Assembly: GCF_001428605.1 (NCBI RefSeq)
Contig: NZ_LMID01000010.1
Location: 475,195 to 539,194, forward strand
Length of the DNA: 64,000 nucleotides
Reading direction: 5' to 3'
Origin: Sphingomonas sp. Root720
Lineage (GTDB): Bacteria; Pseudomonadota; Alphaproteobacteria; Sphingomonadales; Sphingomonadaceae
The position numbers and the translations under genes are program-made. Position 1 is the stretch's first letter. The number at the start of each line of letters is the position of its first letter. Below the pieces are notes generated by a model. It was not told the origin of the DNA. It ran no database searches and saw only the letters and a program-made list of their open reading frames with translations. Positions 54,479 through 63,326 of this stretch are shown here, piece by piece.

Positions 54479-54558
54479 CATGCTCTCCTCTCGCCCGATC
54501 ATAGCAGCGAGAAACCGTCCCTCCTGTCACCCGCGGAAGTGGACAGGGGCCAACGCCC

Positions 54559-55467
54559 TCAGGCGGGGTGCCGATCCCCGGCGGGCGCCATCATCTCGAC
54601 GAAGCGGTGCAGCGCCGCCGACCGGTCGCTCCGCCGCCAGACCAGCAGCACGTCGAAGCGGAGATCGAGATCGACGATCGGCACCAGCCGGATATTGTGG
54701 AAGGACGCGAGCGGCGGGGAGACGGTGACGAAGCCGATCCCCATCCCCACCGCGACCAGGCTGAGCAGGATCGAGTTGGTGGTGCATTCCTGCACGATCC
54801 GCGGCGCCCCGCCCGCCGCGTTGCAGGCGGCCATAAGCCGGTCATAATAGCCGGGCGCCGTCCGCCGGGTCGGCCACAGCACCGCCTCGTCGGCCAGGTC
54901 GGCCATCGTCACCGCCTCGCGACCCGCGAGTCGATGCCCCTCGTGCACCGCCAGCATGGTCAGGCCCACGCCGATCCGCGCGCGGTCGATCAACGGAGCG
55001 TCGCGATCGTCGATATGCGCGTCGTAGACGATGCCCGCGTCGATCGTGCCGTCCTTCAGCGCCATGATCTGCTGCATCGAGCTCATCGACTTGAGGTCGA
55101 GCACGACGCCGGGCTCGCCCTCGCGGAACTTGAGCAGGCCGTAGGAGATGAAGCCGTGGCCAGAGATGATCTCGCTCAGGCCCACGCGGATCGTGCCGAG
55201 ATGGCCGCTCGCCAGCCGCCGCGCGCGATCGACCGCGCGGTCGACCTGGGCGAGGATGTCCTCCGCGTCCTGGAGGAAGACCTGCCCTGCCGCCGACAGC
55301 CGCACCCCGCGCGGCAGTCGTTCGAACAGCTCGACGCCCAGCTCGGACTCCAGATCCTTGATCTGGCGCGTCAGGGCGGGCTGGGCGACGCGGAGCTGGA
55401 GCGCGGCACGGCCGAAATGCTCCTCGCGGCCGATCGCCCGGAAATAACGCAGATGCCTGAGATCCAT
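54559..55467 (-). CDS. LysR-family transcriptional regulator
   Basis: 302 aa. The N-terminal HTH starts MDLRHLRYFRAI, with FGRAALQLRVAQPALTRQI; this is the CbnR/CatR/BenM-like opening common in aromatic-degradation regulators. It is divergent from the alpha/beta hydrolase that heads the 55.6-64 kb cluster and has an ATA-N9-TAT site just upstream, so it is the likely activator of that cluster. Confidence 0.93.
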   Translation of the reverse strand: MDLRHLRYFRAIGREEHFGRAALQLRVAQPALTRQIKDLESELGVELFERLPRGVRLSAAGQVFLQDAEDILAQVDRAVDRARRLASGHLGTIRVGLSEIISGHGFISYGLLKFREGEPGVVLDLKSMSSMQQIMALKDGTIDAGIVYDAHIDDRDAPLIDRARIGVGLTMLAVHEGHRLAGREAVTMADLADEAVLWPTRRTAPGYYDRLMAACNAAGGAPRIVQECTTNSILLSLVAVGMGIGFVTVSPPLASFHNIRLVPIVDLDLRFDVLLVWRRSDRSAALHRFVEMMAPAGDRHPA

Positions 55468-55476
55468 CGTCGATGC

Positions 55477-55491
55477 ATAACCAACGGGTAT
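55477..55491. promoter_or_regulatory. LysR box, ATA-N9-TAT
   Basis: ATAACCAACGGGTAT is an ATA-N9-TAT dyad containing T-N11-A, 10 bases upstream of the LysR start in the 107-base divergent gap. This is the classic LysR recognition-binding site, in the position for autorepression and activation of the opposite cluster. Confidence 0.65.
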
Positions 55492-55574
55492 CGAAGGCTC
55501 AATGACAAAGAATTGGAATTATCGGTCGGGGTGCAACACCTTTCGTCCTAGAGAACGGACATGGGGATGATGCG

Positions 55575-56369
55575 ATGGCGACGGATGCCCTCGACGAACT
55601 GGGCTTTGGCACGCTGTCGACACTCGATGTGCTCGGCACGAAGATCGAGCTGTTCACCGCCGGCGACGGGCCGCCGCTGCTGTTCCTGCACGGGATCGAC
55701 GGGATCGAGGGATCGGCGCCGCTGTTGCGCGAACTGGCTCGCGATTTCACGGTGCATGCGCCATCGCATCCGGGTTTCGGCGCCTCCGACCAGCCGAAGA
55801 ACCTGAACCGGGTCGACGACCTCGGCTATTTCTACCTGGACCTGATGGACGTGCTGGGGCTGGACGCGCCGGTGATCGTCGGCAGCAGTTTCGGCGGCTG
55901 GGTCGCGGCGGAGATCGTCACCAAGGCGCCCGAGCGGGTGTCGCGGCTGATCCTCGCCTCCCCCTTCGGGCTGCGCACCGCCGACCGGCGCGAGCAGCAT
56001 GTCGCCGACATCTTCATGCTGTCCCGGCAGGAACTGAACCTGCGGCTGAACCGGCAGGAGCCCGCGCTGTCGGCGCTGCCCGAGGACCGGCTGCGCCGCG
56101 TCATGCGCAACGACGAGGCGCTGAGCCGCTATGGCTGGACGCCCTACATGCACAATCCCAAGCTGGCCGACCGGCTGCACCGGATTGCCTGCCCCACGCT
56201 GGTCGCCTGGGGCGAGGAAGACGCGATCATCGGCCCGGCCTATCGCGAGGCCTATGCCGCGGCGCTGCCGAAGGCCGACGTCGCGGTCATCGAGGCCGCC
56301 GGCCACCGGCTCCACGCCGACAAGCCCGAGGCGCTCTCCGCCCATATCGCCGCCTTCGCCGGCCGCTGA
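55575..56369 (+). CDS. Alpha/beta hydrolase
   Basis: 264 aa. The nucleophile elbow is GSSFGGW near residue 100, the acid is in GEEDAIIG, and the His in AAGHRLH; oxyanion HGID follows strand 3. The layout resembles C-C-bond or ester hydrolases of meta-cleavage pathways. Start at 55575 has GGGGA about 8 nt upstream. First gene of the flavin-monooxygenase cluster. Confidence 0.92.
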   Translation: MATDALDELGFGTLSTLDVLGTKIELFTAGDGPPLLFLHGIDGIEGSAPLLRELARDFTVHAPSHPGFGASDQPKNLNRVDDLGYFYLDLMDVLGLDAPVIVGSSFGGWVAAEIVTKAPERVSRLILASPFGLRTADRREQHVADIFMLSRQELNLRLNRQEPALSALPEDRLRRVMRNDEALSRYGWTPYMHNPKLADRLHRIACPTLVAWGEEDAIIGPAYREAYAAALPKADVAVIEAAGHRLHADKPEALSAHIAAFAGR

Positions 56370-56391
56370 AGCTGAAGGATCGGAAACAGGC

Positions 56392-57582
56392 ATGATCATC
56401 TGGCAATTCTCCGAGCAGGCCTATCACCCGGCCTTCGAGGTGCCCGGCGCGATGCGCGTCACCCTGCCCCAGCATCATTGCGAGCCGAACGAGGCGGGGC
56501 GGCTGCTCAACCGCTATCTCGACGAATATATGCTGGCCGACGAACTCGGCCTGAACATCATGGTCAACGAGCACCACGCCGCCGCGACCTGCATGTCGAC
56601 CTCGTGCATGACGACGCTGGCGATCCTCGCGCGGCAGACCAGCCGGGCGCGGCTGCTGGCGCTCGGCATTCCGCTCGCCAACCGCTCCAATCCGCTCAGG
56701 GTGGCGGAGGAGATCGCGATGGTCGACGCGCTGTCGGGCGGGCGGCTCGAGGTCGGGCTGGTCAAGGGCGCTGCCTATGAGCTGTTCATGTCGAACCGGC
56801 AGCCGACCGGCTTCATGGAGCGCTTCTGGGAAGCCCATGACCTGATCCTCGCCGCGCTCTCGAACCAGGGCGACAACTTCTCCTGGGAGGGCGAGCATTT
56901 CCATTATCGCACCGCCAGCCTGTGGCCGCGGCCGATCCAGCAGCCGCACCCGCCGATCTGGATGACCGCGTCGAGCGCGGGCAGCGCGCGCGGCTATGGC
57001 AAGCTCGGCTATACCTGCGCCACCTTCCTGTCGGGCGCGGTCGCTCGGTCGGTGTTCGCCGGCTATCGCGAGGCCTATGCCGAAACCCATGGGCGCCAGC
57101 CGGGGCTCGACCGGCTCGCCTATCTGGCGCTGGTCGCCTGCGCGAGCGACCGGCCGACCGCCTTCCGCCGCGCCGAGGCGATGAAGAGCTACTTCACCAC
57201 CGCCGCCCGGCTCGACCCGCAATATCGCAATCCATGGGGCTTCAACCCGATCGAGGCCAATGTCCGCACGTTGCAGGCCGGCCCGACGGCGATGCGGCCG
57301 CGCATGCGCAACGGCAAGCCGGTGCCGGTCGACGGGTCGATCGAGGAATATATGGACGCCGGGCTGATGTTCGTCGGCACTCCCGACGACGTCTACGAGC
57401 AGCTCGCCCGCTTCAACGAGGAAACGGGCGGCTTCGGCAACCTGCTGATGATGGGCCAGGCCGGCGAGCTCGATCATGCCGAGACGGCCGACAACCTCAC
57501 CCTCGTCGCGCGCGAGGTGGCGCCCCGGCTCGCCGAACTGACCGAGGTCCCGCTCGACATACGCTACGAAGCGGTCGGCTGA
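56392..57582 (+). CDS. Luciferase-like (LLM class) flavin-dependent monooxygenase
   Basis: 396 aa TIM-barrel monooxygenase. VNEHHAAATCMSTS near residue 58, SGGRLEVGLVKG near 120 and WMTASSAGSARGYGK near 190 are bacterial luciferase family blocks. Such enzymes use reduced FMN and oxygen, and a flavin reductase (60073) and RibBA (58938) are encoded in the same run. It overlaps the following hydrolase by 1 base. Reaction might be hydroxylation, Baeyer-Villiger oxidation or C-S/C-N cleavage. Confidence 0.92.
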   Translation: MIIWQFSEQAYHPAFEVPGAMRVTLPQHHCEPNEAGRLLNRYLDEYMLADELGLNIMVNEHHAAATCMSTSCMTTLAILARQTSRARLLALGIPLANRSNPLRVAEEIAMVDALSGGRLEVGLVKGAAYELFMSNRQPTGFMERFWEAHDLILAALSNQGDNFSWEGEHFHYRTASLWPRPIQQPHPPIWMTASSAGSARGYGKLGYTCATFLSGAVARSVFAGYREAYAETHGRQPGLDRLAYLALVACASDRPTAFRRAEAMKSYFTTAARLDPQYRNPWGFNPIEANVRTLQAGPTAMRPRMRNGKPVPVDGSIEEYMDAGLMFVGTPDDVYEQLARFNEETGGFGNLLMMGQAGELDHAETADNLTLVAREVAPRLAELTEVPLDIRYEAVG

Positions 57583-58547
57583 TGGGGCGACCGGCGGCAG
57601 CGGCCGACGCGGCGCCCCCGCTCGCCGAGGGGATCGAGCGCTATGTCGCGCTGTTCCGTGCCCAGCCGCCCGCGCCCGGCATGGCGGCGATGCGGCTGGC
57701 CGGCGACCTGTCGGGCGACCGCTTCGCCGAGGGCCATCGCCCTGCCGTCCGCCGCTTCGACACCGCCATCGCGGCGCCGGGCCGCGAGATCGCGGTGCGG
57801 ATCCATGATCCGGCGCCCGATCCGGATAGCGGGCCGCGTCCCGCGATCTGCTATTTCCACGGCGGCGGCTTCGCGCTCGGCAGCATCGAGAGCTTCGACA
57901 TCGCCACCGCCGCGCTCGCCGAGGCGAGTGGCGCGGTCGTCGCCAGCGTTCATTATCGCCGCCTGCCCGAAACGCCCTATGCCGGGGCGCAGGCCGATTG
58001 CGACGAGGGCTTCGCCTGGCTCGTCCACAATGCGGCGTCGCTCGACATCGATCCGGCGCGCATCCTTCTGGGCGGCGACAGCGCGGGCGCCCTGCTGGCG
58101 CTGGCCTGTGCCGCCAACGCCCGCGACATGGGCGCCGCGCCGCCCGCCGGGCTGCTCCTCTTCTATGGCACCTTCGCGATGGACGCCGGCCGACCGGCCT
58201 ATCGCACCGCGCGCGATCCCCTGCTCAGCCAGCCGCGGATCGAGAACTATGTCGCGCTGTTTTCCGGCAGCGGCGGTCTTGCGGCGGGGCCCGCCCCGAT
58301 CGACCGCGACGATCTTGCCGGCCTGCCACCCACCCATATCGTCGCGGCGGAGCACGACCCGCTTTGCGGCGAGGCGGGCGAGCTCGCGGAACGGATGGCG
58401 GCCGCCGGAGTCGACGTGTCGACCCGTGTCGCGCCGGGGATGATCCACGGCTTCCTGCGCGCCGCCGGCGTGTCGGCGGCCGCGCGCGACGAACTGGCGA
58501 AGGCCGCCGATGCCGTGCGGCCGTGGCTATGGCCGCACAACGGCTGA
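57582..58547 (+). CDS. Alpha/beta hydrolase, HSL-type esterase
   Basis: 321 aa. The HSL-family HGGGF motif is near residue 92, the nucleophile is in GGDSAGA near 165, Asp in AAEHDPLCGEA and His in MIHGFLR. Starts at 57582 overlapping the monooxygenase stop. An esterase or lactonase that could hydrolyse the oxygenation product. Confidence 0.92.
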   Translation: MGRPAAAADAAPPLAEGIERYVALFRAQPPAPGMAAMRLAGDLSGDRFAEGHRPAVRRFDTAIAAPGREIAVRIHDPAPDPDSGPRPAICYFHGGGFALGSIESFDIATAALAEASGAVVASVHYRRLPETPYAGAQADCDEGFAWLVHNAASLDIDPARILLGGDSAGALLALACAANARDMGAAPPAGLLLFYGTFAMDAGRPAYRTARDPLLSQPRIENYVALFSGSGGLAAGPAPIDRDDLAGLPPTHIVAAEHDPLCGEAGELAERMAAAGVDVSTRVAPGMIHGFLRAAGVSAAARDELAKAADAVRPWLWPHNG

Positions 58548-58567
58548 CCGCAACCGAAGGAGAGGAT

Positions 58568-58948
58568 GTGAAACAGGACGAGCTTTACGATCGCGGACGG
58601 GCGATGCGGATGGACATGTTCGGCGAGCCCGGCGTCCGCAGCATCGACACGGCCGACGATTTCCAGGAACCGCTGCAGGACCTCGTCACGCGGCATTGCT
58701 TCGGCGACGTCTGGAGCCGCCCCGGCCTCGACGGCCGGACCCGCAGCCTGCTGACCGTGGCGATGCTGATCGGCCAGTCGCGCCCCGACCAGCTGCGCAA
58801 CCATGTGAAGGGCGCGGTCGGCAACGGCGTGACCAAGGAGGAGCTGCGCGAGCTGCTGGTGCATGCTTCGCTCTATTATGGCCTACCCTCGGTCTCCGAC
58901 GCCTGGCGGCACGTGCGCGAGGCCTTGCAGGAAGCCGATGCTTACTGA
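58568..58948 (+). CDS. Carboxymuconolactone decarboxylase family protein
   Basis: 126 aa, PcaC-like. LDGRTRSLLTVAMLIG near residue 52 and NHVKGAVGNGVTKEELREL near 78 match the CMD fold. The CxxC of AhpD-type peroxidases is absent, favouring decarboxylase-type chemistry. GTG start at 58568 with AAGGAG upstream. Overlaps RibBA by 11 bases. Confidence 0.9.
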   Translation: MKQDELYDRGRAMRMDMFGEPGVRSIDTADDFQEPLQDLVTRHCFGDVWSRPGLDGRTRSLLTVAMLIGQSRPDQLRNHVKGAVGNGVTKEELRELLVHASLYYGLPSVSDAWRHVREALQEADAY

Positions 58949-60080
58949 CGCCGCCACCGCGCCGGTCTCCTCCGAAGCGCTCCACGAGGCGATCTCGCCG
59001 ATCGAGGACATCGTCGAGGCCGCGCGCAACGGCCGGCCCTATATCCTGGTCGACGCCGAGGATCGCGAGAATGAGGGGGACGTGATCATCCCCGCGCAGT
59101 TCGCGACACCGGCGATGATCAACTTCATGGCGCGCCACGCGCGCGGGCTGATCTGCCTCGCGATCACGGGCGAACGCGCCCGGATCCTGCGCCTGCCGCC
59201 GATGGTGGCGGAGAACGGATCGGGCCATCGCACCGCCTTCACCGTCTCGGTCGAGGCCCGCGAGGGGGTGACCACCGGCATATCGGCGCATGATCGCGCC
59301 CACACCATCTCGGTCGCGATCGACCCGACCAAGGGCTGCGACGACCTCGTCTCGCCCGGCCATGTCTTCCCGCTGGTCGCGCGCGACGGCGGGGTGCTGG
59401 TCCGCGCCGGCCATACCGAGGCGGCGGTCGACGTGTCGCGGCTCGCCGGCATCCTGCCCGCTGGGGTGATCTGCGAGATCCTCAACGACGACGGCACGAT
59501 GGCGCGGCTGCCGCAGCTCGTCGACTTCGCGCGCGAGCACGGCCTGCCGATCGGCACGATCGCCGACCTGATCAGCTATCGCCGCCGCACCGAGCGCAGC
59601 ATCGTCCGGGTCCATGAGGAAGCCTTCGACAGCGTCTATGGCGAGGGCTTCCGCCTGTCGGTGTTCCGCAGCCTGATCGACGACATAGAGCATGTCGTGC
59701 TGACGCGCGGCCGGATCGAGCCCGACCGGCCGACCCTGGTCCGCATGCACCGGATGGACCTCGTCTCCGACCTGCTCGGCCCGCCGACCGACCGGCGCGC
59801 ATATGTCCAGCGGGCGCTGGGACGGATCGGCGCGCATGACGGCCCCGGGGTGATGGTGTTCATCCGCGATCCGTCGACCAGCGCGGTCTCCGACCGGCGG
59901 ACCAACGCGGCGCTGCCGACCCGCGACCAGCGCATCCGCGACTATGGCGTCGGCGCGCAGATCCTGCTCGATCTCGGCGTGCGCGACCTGGTCCTGCTGA
60001 CCGACAGCGAGGCGCGCCTCTCGGGCATCGAAGGCTATGGCCTGCGCATCAAGGGAAGGGAAGGACTGGGAGATGGGTGA
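58938..60080 (+). CDS. ribBA: RibBA-type 3,4-dihydroxy-2-butanone-4-phosphate synthase with degenerate GTP cyclohydrolase II domain
   Basis: 380 aa. The N-terminal RibB domain is intact (DAEDRENEGD near residue 40, GHTEAAVD, and PAGVICEILNDDG). The C-terminal RibA-like domain retains the fold but lacks the Cys-rich zinc motif of active GTP cyclohydrolase II; the corresponding stretch reads AYVQRALGRIGAHDGPG. It makes the riboflavin precursor. Its position between a CMD gene and the flavin reductase, overlapping both, suggests a dedicated flavin supply for the monooxygenase. It may be a second copy rather than the housekeeping gene. Confidence 0.88.
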   Translation: MLTDAATAPVSSEALHEAISPIEDIVEAARNGRPYILVDAEDRENEGDVIIPAQFATPAMINFMARHARGLICLAITGERARILRLPPMVAENGSGHRTAFTVSVEAREGVTTGISAHDRAHTISVAIDPTKGCDDLVSPGHVFPLVARDGGVLVRAGHTEAAVDVSRLAGILPAGVICEILNDDGTMARLPQLVDFAREHGLPIGTIADLISYRRRTERSIVRVHEEAFDSVYGEGFRLSVFRSLIDDIEHVVLTRGRIEPDRPTLVRMHRMDLVSDLLGPPTDRRAYVQRALGRIGAHDGPGVMVFIRDPSTSAVSDRRTNAALPTRDQRIRDYGVGAQILLDLGVRDLVLLTDSEARLSGIEGYGLRIKGREGLGDG

Positions 60081-60594
60081 AGCCCTGACGGCCGCGCTGG
60101 CGGCCCGGAGCCTGAAGGAGCAGATGGAGATCGGCCTGCGCCGGCTCGGCAAACCGGTGGCGGTTATCACCTGCTGGGACGGCGAGCGCCGCTGGGCGAA
60201 GACCGCGACCTCGGTCACCGACCTGAGCATGGACCCGCCGTCGCTGCTGATCTGCATCGACCGGCAGGCGGGGGTCTACGCCCCGATCACCCGAGGCGCC
60301 AATTTCTGCGTCAACATCCTCCACGCCGACCAGCTCGCCATATCCGAGCAGTGCGGCGGCGAGGAGCGCGGCGAGGGCCGCTTCCGCGAGGGACGCTGGG
60401 ACTCGGCCGCCTGCGGCACGCCCTATCTGCGCGGTTGCGAGGCGAGCTTCGTCTGCGAATATCAGACCCACATGGACCACGGCACCGGCGCCATCATCAT
60501 CGGTGCGGTGAGCGAGGTGCAGATCGGCACGGGCGAGGTCGATCCGCTGATCTATGTCGACGGCCATTACGCGCACCCCGCCACGGATCTCTGA
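60073..60594 (+). CDS. Flavin reductase domain protein
   Basis: 173 aa of the HpaC-like flavin:NAD(P)H reductase family. TSVTDLSMDPPSLLICIDR near residue 45 and GANFCVNILHADQ near 77 are the flavin-binding blocks; YVDGHYAHP closes the fold. It overlaps RibBA by 8 bases. It should supply reduced flavin to the luciferase-like monooxygenase. Confidence 0.92.
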   Translation: MGEALTAALAARSLKEQMEIGLRRLGKPVAVITCWDGERRWAKTATSVTDLSMDPPSLLICIDRQAGVYAPITRGANFCVNILHADQLAISEQCGGEERGEGRFREGRWDSAACGTPYLRGCEASFVCEYQTHMDHGTGAIIIGAVSEVQIGTGEVDPLIYVDGHYAHPATDL

Positions 60595-60617
60595 GCGGCG
60601 GCCGAAGGGAAAGACGA

Positions 60618-61988
60618 ATGGACGATACCGAAGTCCTGCTCGAACAGATCGAACATGCCTGCCGCCGGATGAAGATGGCGCAGTCGACCTTCGGGCGGCT
60701 GGCGGTCAACGACGGCAAGCTCGTCGCGCGGCTCCAGCAGGGCGGCCGCGTGACGGTGCAGACGGTCGAGCGGGTCCACCGCTTCATCGAGGAACAGGGC
60801 GGCACCACCGCCGAGGCGCTGCGCTCGGGGATCAAGGGGCTGCGCGCCGGGCTGCGGCCCGAACATGCTTTCCGCTTCTACGACAACCGCCAGAAATATC
60901 TGATGTTCGTCAACACGACGACCGAGAAGCAGATCATCGCCGACCGCGCGGTTCAGGAGCTGTGCGAGACCCAGCCGAGCCCGCCCGCGATCCGGCTGCT
61001 CGACGGCGGCGCGGGCGACGGCACCGCGCTCGCCCGGATGCTGCGCGGGCTGCACCGGCGCCATCCCTGGGTGCCTTTCTACGTCGTCGCCAAGGAGATC
61101 AGCATGGAGAATATCCGGCTGACCCTGGAGAAGATGCCCGACCGGCTGCGCGAGCATTCGGCGACCGTGCTCGTCCTTACCAACCTCAAATATGCCGAGA
61201 CGCCGCTGCTCCAGCCCGAGGACCCGGCGACGGCGAGCAAGATGATGTGGCACGAGGTCGCGCTCGACGGCACGTCGGCGGGCGAGTTCGAGGAGCAGAT
61301 CACCGCGCTCGAGCCCTTCCTCCAGAAATATTGGCAGACGACGATCGGATCGAGCGGCAACCCGCTCTACAAGACTCCGACGGTGCTGGTGCTCTATCGC
61401 AAGGATCATGGCTTCATGCTCGATCCGATCGTGCCCCGGCGCGGCTACGCCAAGGCCGATTTCGACTTCGTGCTGGCGTCGCAGCCCTACCGCGCGAGCG
61501 CGCCGCTCGACTTCAAGACCTCGCGGGTGATCACCCCGCTGGTCCGCGCGCTCCGCCCGAACGGCACGCTTATGGGCATCCACAGCCATGGCGACGACCC
61601 CGGCATGGAGATCATCAACAGCATCTGGCCCGACGAGAACCCGTTCCATACCGGCGGCGAGGCGATCATGCGGCAGGTCGCCGAGGAGTTGGGGCGCGAT
61701 GCCCGCGACTATCATTTCCACGATATGCCGGGTGAAGAGGGGCTGTTCCGCTACGACGTCCGCACCCTGCCGACCGAGATCAGCGAGGGCATGCCGATCG
61801 GCAGTTCGACCCTGTTCGCGGCGTGGAACGCGGCCAGCTACGTCGCCCAGATCAACGACGACCGGCTCGCCGGCGCGCTGTCGAACGACCATTATCTGGA
61901 AGCGACGCGCGATGTGCTGCAGCGCCGCGGCGGCCTGTGGTTCAACGACGAGGTCTACATGATCTCGCGCCGGGCGCGGTTGCATTGA
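60618..61988 (+). CDS. HTH-domain protein fused to methyltransferase-like domain, unknown function
   Basis: 456 aa, not recognised as a named family. Residues 5-60 form a helix-turn-helix-like region (QSTFGRLAVNDGKLVARL, then VTVQTVERVHRFIEEQ). From about 125 there is a SAM-methyltransferase-like motif I (LLDGGAGDGT, 127-136) followed by Rossmann-like strands and a long C-terminal part with WFNDEVYMISRRAR. No signal peptide or membrane segment. It follows the flavin reductase by 23 bases. It could be a regulator whose methyltransferase-like domain senses a metabolite, or an enzyme with an unusual N-terminal domain. Confidence 0.75.
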   Translation: MDDTEVLLEQIEHACRRMKMAQSTFGRLAVNDGKLVARLQQGGRVTVQTVERVHRFIEEQGGTTAEALRSGIKGLRAGLRPEHAFRFYDNRQKYLMFVNTTTEKQIIADRAVQELCETQPSPPAIRLLDGGAGDGTALARMLRGLHRRHPWVPFYVVAKEISMENIRLTLEKMPDRLREHSATVLVLTNLKYAETPLLQPEDPATASKMMWHEVALDGTSAGEFEEQITALEPFLQKYWQTTIGSSGNPLYKTPTVLVLYRKDHGFMLDPIVPRRGYAKADFDFVLASQPYRASAPLDFKTSRVITPLVRALRPNGTLMGIHSHGDDPGMEIINSIWPDENPFHTGGEAIMRQVAEELGRDARDYHFHDMPGEEGLFRYDVRTLPTEISEGMPIGSSTLFAAWNAASYVAQINDDRLAGALSNDHYLEATRDVLQRRGGLWFNDEVYMISRRARLH

Positions 61989-62005
61989 GGATGGTTCGCG
62001 TGAAA

Positions 62006-62033
62006 CGTCGTCCCGGCGAAGACCGGCATGACG
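62006..62033. repeat. Degenerate relative of the 29-bp sphingomonad repeat
   Basis: CGTCGTCCCGGCGAAGACCG..., reading towards GGCATGACG, resembles one arm of the inverted repeat at 19046-19139 (shared CGTC, CCGGCG, CCGGCAT cores). It occupies the 83-base gap between the HTH/methyltransferase-like and zinc-ribbon genes. Confidence 0.4.
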
Positions 62034-62071
62034 CAGAGGGGCTGGCCGGCGCACATGCAGAGGATCGAGCG

Positions 62072-62308
62072 ATGACGACGACCGACACCGAAACGACCAC
62101 GGGCCCGGCCTGCCCCTTCTGCGGCGCGGCGTGGAGCGCGGCGATGCTGGAGCAATATGATCGCTTCACGACCGCATCAAGCTGCGCCTGCTGCGCGGGA
62201 GAGACCCATCCCGATCCTTCGCCGGCGGTTCAGCACCCGCCCGAGGACATCAGCTGCACCGCCTGCGGGCGGGCCATCTATCGCGCGATGCCCGCCGCCA
62301 CGCGCTGA
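62072..62308 (+). CDS. Small Cys-rich (zinc-ribbon-like) protein
   Basis: 78 aa with three Cys pairs: CPFC near residue 14, CACC near 38 and CTAC near 62, the first and last spaced like zinc-ribbon knuckles. GAGGA lies 7 nt before the ATG. The gene is too small for confident family assignment; a longer in-frame reading from 61823 has no support. It is probably a structural or metal-binding partner of a neighbouring protein. Confidence 0.65.
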   Translation: MTTTDTETTTGPACPFCGAAWSAAMLEQYDRFTTASSCACCAGETHPDPSPAVQHPPEDISCTACGRAIYRAMPAATR

Positions 62309-62332
62309 CCCTTTCGAAAGACCGCATAATCC

Positions 62333-63208
62333 ATGAAGACCGCTCCTTTCCCGATCGTCGACGGCCAGATCCACCAGCCCTCGCCGCCGCTGCCGGTCGG
62401 CGACGACCTGTCCGACAGCGCTAAACTGCTGATCAACGTCGAGATCGCGCGCGAAGCGATGGACAGCGTCGGGGTCGACGCGGCGCTGGTGGTCGCGGCG
62501 CTGCCCTATATCGACGCCTGCGTCGCCCGCTATCCCGATCGCTTCATCGGGGTCGAGACCTTCGCCGCGACCGGGGCCGACCTCGCCGCCGCGGTCGAGC
62601 GGGCGCGGGGCGATGCGCGGCTGGTCGCCGGCCGGCTGCTCGTCACCGACTTCCGCACCACCGAATTGTCGCCCGGCTTCACCTCGGGCGGCATGGACGC
62701 CGGGTTCGCGGCGGCCGAGCGGGTGGGACTGCCGCTGTTCCTGTCGACCCATGGCCAGGCAGCGGCGATGCGCCCGCTGATCGAGAAGCATCCCGGCCTG
62801 ACCGTGATCATCGACCATCTCGGCGTCAGCCAGCACCCGGTCTCGCCGGCGCGCGACGACCCGTGGGACCGGCTCGACGGACTGCTCTCCCTCGCCGACC
62901 TGCCCAATGTCCACGTCAAGCTGTGCGGCATCCCGCTGCTGTCGGACGAGGCCTATCCCTTCGCCGACACCTGGCCGAACCTGCACCGCGTGATCGCCGC
63001 CTTCGGCGCCGACCGGCTGCTCTGGGCGAGCGACTATACGCGACTGCGCCTCGCCGATGCGCGCGGGCCGAACCGCAACCGCGGCTGCCTCTACAGCGAG
63101 AGCCGCGACATGCTGCTGCACAGCGCGGAGATCGACGAGGCGGCCAAGGCCGCGATCTTCGGCGGCACCGTGAAACGCGTCCTGGGCTGGGCCCCGCCGG
63201 CCGCCTGA
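62333..63208 (+). CDS. Amidohydrolase (TIM-barrel) family hydrolase
   Basis: 291 aa. Motifs VDGQIHQPS near the N terminus, LFLSTHGQAAAM near 140, VIIDHLGVS near 165 and LLWASDYTRLR near 230 are the metal/acid positions of family-2 amidohydrolases, including 2-pyrone-4,6-dicarboxylate lactonase-like enzymes. A lactonase role would fit the esterase and SMP-30 neighbours. Reaction not proven. Confidence 0.9.
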   Translation: MKTAPFPIVDGQIHQPSPPLPVGDDLSDSAKLLINVEIAREAMDSVGVDAALVVAALPYIDACVARYPDRFIGVETFAATGADLAAAVERARGDARLVAGRLLVTDFRTTELSPGFTSGGMDAGFAAAERVGLPLFLSTHGQAAAMRPLIEKHPGLTVIIDHLGVSQHPVSPARDDPWDRLDGLLSLADLPNVHVKLCGIPLLSDEAYPFADTWPNLHRVIAAFGADRLLWASDYTRLRLADARGPNRNRGCLYSESRDMLLHSAEIDEAAKAAIFGGTVKRVLGWAPPAA

Positions 63209-63326
63209 TCCGCTCCCGCATTATCAGCCAGGCGAATATTCCTTTACAAATCCCGTTCAACATGGCAGCAAGGCTGTTATCAGCTAAGCTGTCATTATAT
63301 GCAACGGAGAGGGATAGTCACCGGCC
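63209..63326 (+). promoter_or_regulatory. AT-richer intergenic region, possible promoter of SMP-30 gene
   Basis: 118 bases with TTTACAAATCCCG and a later CATTATATGC, markedly richer in A/T than the surroundings, plus the small dyad CAGCTAAGCTG. These could form a promoter upstream of the SMP-30 gene; the elements are not firmly assigned. The nearest purine-rich stretch (GGAGAGGGA) lies about 12 nt from the ATG. Confidence 0.35.

Noticed and set aside
61823-62308. 161-aa extension of the small zinc-ribbon protein
   Set aside because: The N-terminal part overlaps the upstream gene in another frame and has no family features; the start at 62072 has a ribosome-binding site.
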